Of a stretch of 64,000 nucleotides of DNA, positions 60,486 through 64,000 are shown piece after piece. The notes beneath the pieces were generated by a model. The model saw nothing but the letters and a program-made list of their open reading frames with translations, made no database searches and had not been told where the DNA came from. Source of the DNA: Micromonospora sp. M71_S20 (GTDB lineage Bacteria > Actinomycetota > Actinomycetes > Mycobacteriales > Micromonosporaceae); assembly GCF_003664255.1 (NCBI RefSeq), contig NZ_RCCV01000001.1, positions 4,402,001 through 4,466,000 on the forward strand, given 5' to 3'. The translations under genes were made by a program, and so were the position numbers. How positions within the stretch are numbered: the stretch's first letter is position 1; each line of letters opens with the position of its first letter.

Positions 60486-62690
60486 GTGACTGCCCCCACC
60501 CGCCCGCCGTCGGCCGTGTTGGACGCGGTGCTCGAGCGGTTGACCTACGTCAACGAGGAGACCGGCTACACCGTCGCCCGGGTGGCCACCGACCGCGGCA
60601 GCGACCTGCTCACGGTGGTCGGTGCGCTGCTGGGAGCCCAGCCGGGGGAAAGCCTGCGCCTGTCCGGTCGGTGGTCGTCGCACCCGCAGTACGGCCGGCA
60701 GTTCGAGGTGCACTCGTACACGACCGTCCTGCCGGCCACGATCCAGGGCATCCGCCGTTACCTCGGTTCCGGGCTGGTCAAGGGCATCGGTCCGGTGTTC
60801 GCCGAGCGGATCGTCGCCCACTTCGGCCTCGACACCCTCCGCGTGATCGAGGAGGAGCCCGCCCGCCTGGTCGAGGTGCCCGGCCTGGGGCCGAAGCGCA
60901 CCGCCAAGATCACCGCGGCGTGGGAGGAGCAGAAGGCCATCAAGGAGGTGATGGTCTTCCTCCAGGGCGTCGGCGTGTCGACCTCCCTGGCCGTACGGAT
61001 CTTCAAGCAGTACGGCGACGCCTCCATCACGGTGGTCAGGAACGAGCCGTACCGGCTGGCGGCCGACGTGTGGGGCATCGGCTTCAAGACCGCCGACACC
61101 ATCGCGCAGGCCGTCGGGATCCCGCACGACAGCCCTCAGCGGGTCAAGGCCGGCCTGCAGTACACCCTGTCCGAGGCCACCGACAACGGGCACTGCTATC
61201 TGCCCGACAGGCAGTTGGTCGCCGACGCCACCAGGATCCTCAACGTGCCCGCCGACCTCGTCGCCACCTGCCTGGACGGCCTCGTCGGCGAGGAGGGGGT
61301 GGTCCGCGAGACGCTGCCCGGGCCGGACGGCGAGCCGACGGCGGCGGTGTACCTGGTGCCGTTCCACCGCGCCGAGCAGTCCCTCGCCGGATCCCTGCTG
61401 CGGCTGCTGCGCGACCGCGCCGACCGGCTGCCCCACTTCACCGGCGTCGACTGGGGCAGGGCGCTGGCCTGGCTGAAAGCCCGCACCGGCACCGAGCTGG
61501 CCCCCGAGCAGGAACAGGCGGTCCGCCTCGCCCTCACCTCCAGGGTCGCCGTGCTGACCGGCGGGCCCGGCTGCGGCAAGAGCTTCACCGTACGCTCGAT
61601 CGTCGAACTCGCCGCCGCGAAGAAGGCCAAGGTCACCCTCGTCGCGCCGACGGGCCGCGCCGCCAAGCGGCTGTCGGAGCTGACCGGGCATCCGGCGGCC
61701 ACCGTGCACCGGCTGTTGCAGCTGCGCCCCGGCGGGGAGGCCAGCCACGACCGGGACAACCCCCTCGACGTCGACCTCCTCGTCGTCGACGAGGCGTCCA
61801 TGCTCGACCTCATCCTGGCCAACAAGCTCGTCAAGGCCGTCCCGCCCGGCGCGCACCTGCTGCTCGTCGGCGACGTCGACCAGCTCCCCTCCGTCGGCGC
61901 CGGCGAGGTCCTGCGGGACCTGCTCGCCGCCCCGGCCATCCCCCGGGTCCGGCTGACGCAGGTGTTCCGCCAGGCCGCGGAGTCCGGCGTCGTCACCAAC
62001 GCCCACCGCATCAACGCCGGCAAGCCGCCCCTGCTCCAGGGCCTCAGCGACTTCTTCCTGTTCGCCAGCGACGACACCGACGCCACCGCCGCCCTGACCG
62101 TCGACGTCGCCTGCACCCGGATCCCCGCCCGCTTCGGCCTCGACCCGCGCCGCGACGTCCAGGTCCTCACCCCCATGCACCGCGGGCCCGCCGGCGCGGC
62201 GGCCCTGAACACGCTGCTCCAGCAGCGGCTCACCCCGGCGCGCGAGGGCCAACCCGAGCGTCGCCTGGGTGGCCGGGTGTTCCGCGTCGGCGACAAGGTC
62301 ACCCAGATCCGCAACAACTACGACAAGGGCCAGGCCGGCGTCTTCAACGGCACCGTCGGCATCGTCACGGCGCTGAGCACCGACGAGCAGACCCTGACGG
62401 TACGCACCGACGAGGACGAGAGCATCGACTACGACTTCGACGAACTCGACGAACTCGCCCACGCGTACGCCATGACCATCCACCGCTCGCAGGGCTCCGA
62501 GTACCCGGCCGTCGTCATCCCGCTGACCACCAGCGCCTGGATGATGCTGCAACGCAACCTGCTCTACACCGCCGTCACCCGCGCCAAGAAGCTCGTCGTC
62601 CTGGTCGGTTCCCGCCGCGCCCTCGCCGCCGCCGTCCGTACCGTCGGCGCCGGACGCCGCCACACCGCCCTCGACCACCGCCTCGCCTGA
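60486..62690 (+). CDS. recD2: RecD2-type ATP-dependent DNA helicase
   Basis: A 734-residue SF1B helicase. An N-terminal OB-like domain and helix-hairpin-helix segment (LVEVPGLGPKRTAKI) precede the motor, with Walker A GGPGCGKSF (near 358), Walker B VDEASMLD, the GDVDQLPSVGAGEVL motif, and the C-terminal HRSQGSEYPAVV. RecD2 unwinds DNA 5' to 3' and acts in repair without RecBC. The GTG at 60486 lies after an AGGAGG site, a little far, and the homology begins there. It has no functional link to the neighbours. Confidence 0.92.
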   Translation: MTAPTRPPSAVLDAVLERLTYVNEETGYTVARVATDRGSDLLTVVGALLGAQPGESLRLSGRWSSHPQYGRQFEVHSYTTVLPATIQGIRRYLGSGLVKGIGPVFAERIVAHFGLDTLRVIEEEPARLVEVPGLGPKRTAKITAAWEEQKAIKEVMVFLQGVGVSTSLAVRIFKQYGDASITVVRNEPYRLAADVWGIGFKTADTIAQAVGIPHDSPQRVKAGLQYTLSEATDNGHCYLPDRQLVADATRILNVPADLVATCLDGLVGEEGVVRETLPGPDGEPTAAVYLVPFHRAEQSLAGSLLRLLRDRADRLPHFTGVDWGRALAWLKARTGTELAPEQEQAVRLALTSRVAVLTGGPGCGKSFTVRSIVELAAAKKAKVTLVAPTGRAAKRLSELTGHPAATVHRLLQLRPGGEASHDRDNPLDVDLLVVDEASMLDLILANKLVKAVPPGAHLLLVGDVDQLPSVGAGEVLRDLLAAPAIPRVRLTQVFRQAAESGVVTNAHRINAGKPPLLQGLSDFFLFASDDTDATAALTVDVACTRIPARFGLDPRRDVQVLTPMHRGPAGAAALNTLLQQRLTPAREGQPERRLGGRVFRVGDKVTQIRNNYDKGQAGVFNGTVGIVTALSTDEQTLTVRTDEDESIDYDFDELDELAHAYAMTIHRSQGSEYPAVVIPLTTSAWMMLQRNLLYTAVTRAKKLVVLVGSRRALAAAVRTVGAGRRHTALDHRLA

Positions 62691-62736
62691 GCGCCTCGCC
62701 GCCTCCGCACCGCCCGGCTCCGGGGCCGCCTGCCCC

Positions 62737-63963
62737 CTACGCCACGGGACGGGGCGCGGTCGGCGCGGGGCGCAGCGCCGCGAGCTGGATCTGCAACGCC
62801 AGCCGCGTGCGTGGCGAGTCGAGATCCACGGGGACGACCTCGGTGAGGCGACGCAACCGGTACCGGAGCGTGTTGGGATGCACGTGCAGCTGCCGGGCGG
62901 CCCGCTGCGGGTCGCCCTGCTGGTCGAGCCAGGCGGCGACCGTGGCGACGTAGTCGGTGCCGTGTTCCCGGTCGTGGGCCAGGAGATCGGGCAGGGGGCC
63001 GCCCACCAGCAGGTCCGCGGTCGGCACGGCGCCGACCACCCGGTGCACGACAACTTCCGCCCAGTGGTCCTCGAACCGCAGCACGGGGCCCCGCTGCCCG
63101 GTCGGACCGCGCAACGCGAGCAGCTCCGCCGCCTCGGCGCGGGAGCGCGGCAGGTCCGTCAGGCTCCGGGCGACACCGCCGGACGCGGCGTACAGCCCGG
63201 GGTCCTGCACGGCGACGTCGTGGACCAGCTTCTCCATCCACCGCCGGGACCCGGGCGAGGCCCCCTCGTCGACCAGGACGGCGAACAGGACGTCCCCGAC
63301 GTCCGCGAGCAGCGGCTGGCGCCAACCGTGCCGACGGGTGATCGACTCCCACAGGGCGAGGTTGTCGACCATCTCCCCCGTCCCGCCGAGGGCGACGACC
63401 CGCCACGGCCCCTCGGGGAGGGCCAGCTCCTCCCGGCCCATCCTCCCGGGGGCCCGCAGGACTGCCCGCAGGCGGTCGGCCGACACCCGGCGCGCGACGT
63501 CGGCCTGCACGCGCAGGCGGAGCAGGTGCAGGGCCAGCACGGACGCGGTGCCCTGGAGGTCGCGCAGCTGCCCCTGCGGCACCGGGCCCTCGACGACGGC
63601 CCAGATCGAGCCGAGCAGCTCGCCTCCGGCGCGGATCGGGATGACGAGGCGGGGCAACGTCCCGTCCGGGCCCTGCGGGACGAAGATCAGCTCGCTGCCC
63701 GTCGCGAGCTTGCGGAAGACGCCCCGGGAACGGAAGTGGGCGATCACGTTGCCGGGGGCGCGACGACCGACGATCGTCGACACGCGCGCCGGGTCGGTGC
63801 GGTCCTGGCGCGAGGAGTAGGCGAGCACCCGGGACCGGGCGTCCTCGATCGTCACCGGCGCGTCGACCACGGCGGCGGTCGCGTCGGCGAGGGCGAACAG
63901 CTCGTCGTACACGCCGGGCTCCCCGGTCTCCGGCGAGCCGGGCGCGACGGCCCGGTCGATCAT
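62737..63963 (-). CDS. PucR/CdaR-family transcriptional regulator, 5' end uncertain
   Basis: A 408-residue PucR regulator: N-terminal ligand-sensing region with VYDELFALADATAAVV, central GGDEF-like remnant, and C-terminal HTH_30 (about 355-385, GDPQRAARQLHVHPNTLRYRLRR). The ATG at 63963 is the first in the window, but the frame stays open to the edge and the upstream codons read SWAQLVWLLRG, a plausible amphipathic helix. The true start may lie beyond position 64000. PucR regulators often activate catabolic genes; its target is not obvious here. Confidence 0.85.
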   Translation of the reverse strand: MIDRAVAPGSPETGEPGVYDELFALADATAAVVDAPVTIEDARSRVLAYSSRQDRTDPARVSTIVGRRAPGNVIAHFRSRGVFRKLATGSELIFVPQGPDGTLPRLVIPIRAGGELLGSIWAVVEGPVPQGQLRDLQGTASVLALHLLRLRVQADVARRVSADRLRAVLRAPGRMGREELALPEGPWRVVALGGTGEMVDNLALWESITRRHGWRQPLLADVGDVLFAVLVDEGASPGSRRWMEKLVHDVAVQDPGLYAASGGVARSLTDLPRSRAEAAELLALRGPTGQRGPVLRFEDHWAEVVVHRVVGAVPTADLLVGGPLPDLLAHDREHGTDYVATVAAWLDQQGDPQRAARQLHVHPNTLRYRLRRLTEVVPVDLDSPRTRLALQIQLAALRPAPTAPRPVA

Positions 63964-64000
63964 CCCGCGGAGCAGCCAGACGAGCTGGGCCCAGGAGCCG

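Noticed and set aside
1..64000. tRNA, rRNA, insertion sequence or phage genes
   Set aside because: None could be recognised on either strand by reading; a tRNA scan and IS search would be decisive.

Overview
The window is very GC-rich DNA. It has many GTG starts, dense 4-base start/stop overlaps (GTGA, ATGA) and actinobacterial families: DtxR/IdeR-type iron boxes, WXG100-type proteins, a sugar importer without its own ATPase, PucR and GntR regulators, and secreted kelch- and CBM-bearing proteins. It looks like a chromosomal segment of a filamentous soil actinomycete, probably Micromonosporaceae. That is an inference from gene content; there is no rRNA or tRNA to anchor it. All calls come from reading the sequence and remembered family features; no database search was possible.

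Layout. 0-5.6 kb: a secreted subtilisin-kelch protein running off the left edge, a winged-helix regulator and a DUF2071 protein. 5.7-14.6 kb: a siderophore/iron module made of a two-subunit ABC exporter, a complete ferric-siderophore importer and a siderophore-interacting reductase, with three recognisable iron boxes but no siderophore synthesis genes. 14.7-22.1 kb: an orphan FetB-like permease, a RibD-like reductase with a tiny coupled gene, a WXG100 / DUF1023 hydrolase / lipoprotein operon, and a long protein with a textbook RING finger. 22.3-27.8 kb: an MFS transporter and a four-gene operon (PaaK-like ligase, small barrel protein, GNAT, Acg-type nitroreductase) that may make or modify a small molecule. 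28-34.4 kb: a Vat-like acetyltransferase divergent from an AadA-like nucleotidyltransferase, then a decaying stretch with three pseudogenes (MBL hydrolase, tandem glyoxalase, isoamylase with internal deletion) around a GHL10-type hydrolase.

34.4-55.8 kb holds the most interesting region. One strand carries a YihT-like sulfofructose-phosphate aldolase, a TauE/SafE exporter and two DUF202 membrane proteins. A DeoR regulator is divergent from them. On the other strand, after a terminator and a clear promoter overlapped by an 18-bp perfect palindrome, comes a ten-gene operon: enolase-superfamily dehydratase, aldehyde dehydrogenase, PfkA-family kinase, sugar-binding lipoprotein and two permeases, zinc dehydrogenase, DUF2090 aldolase, GntR regulator and a second zinc dehydrogenase. 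Two secreted proteins follow: PA14/propeller/2xCBM32/DUF1080, and a GH2-AbfB enzyme. A coherent reading is an extracellular glycan or glycoside degraded outside, imported, and split by aldolases, with the YihT-TauE pair pointing to a sulfonated sugar whose C3 product is exported. The usual sulfoglycolysis enzymes (YihS, YihU, YihV, YihQ types) are absent, so this may be a new variant.

55.8-64 kb: a large M48-type membrane peptidase with its partner, a class A beta-lactamase whose active-site serine codon reads Phe, a RecD2-type helicase, and a PucR regulator that may run off the right edge.
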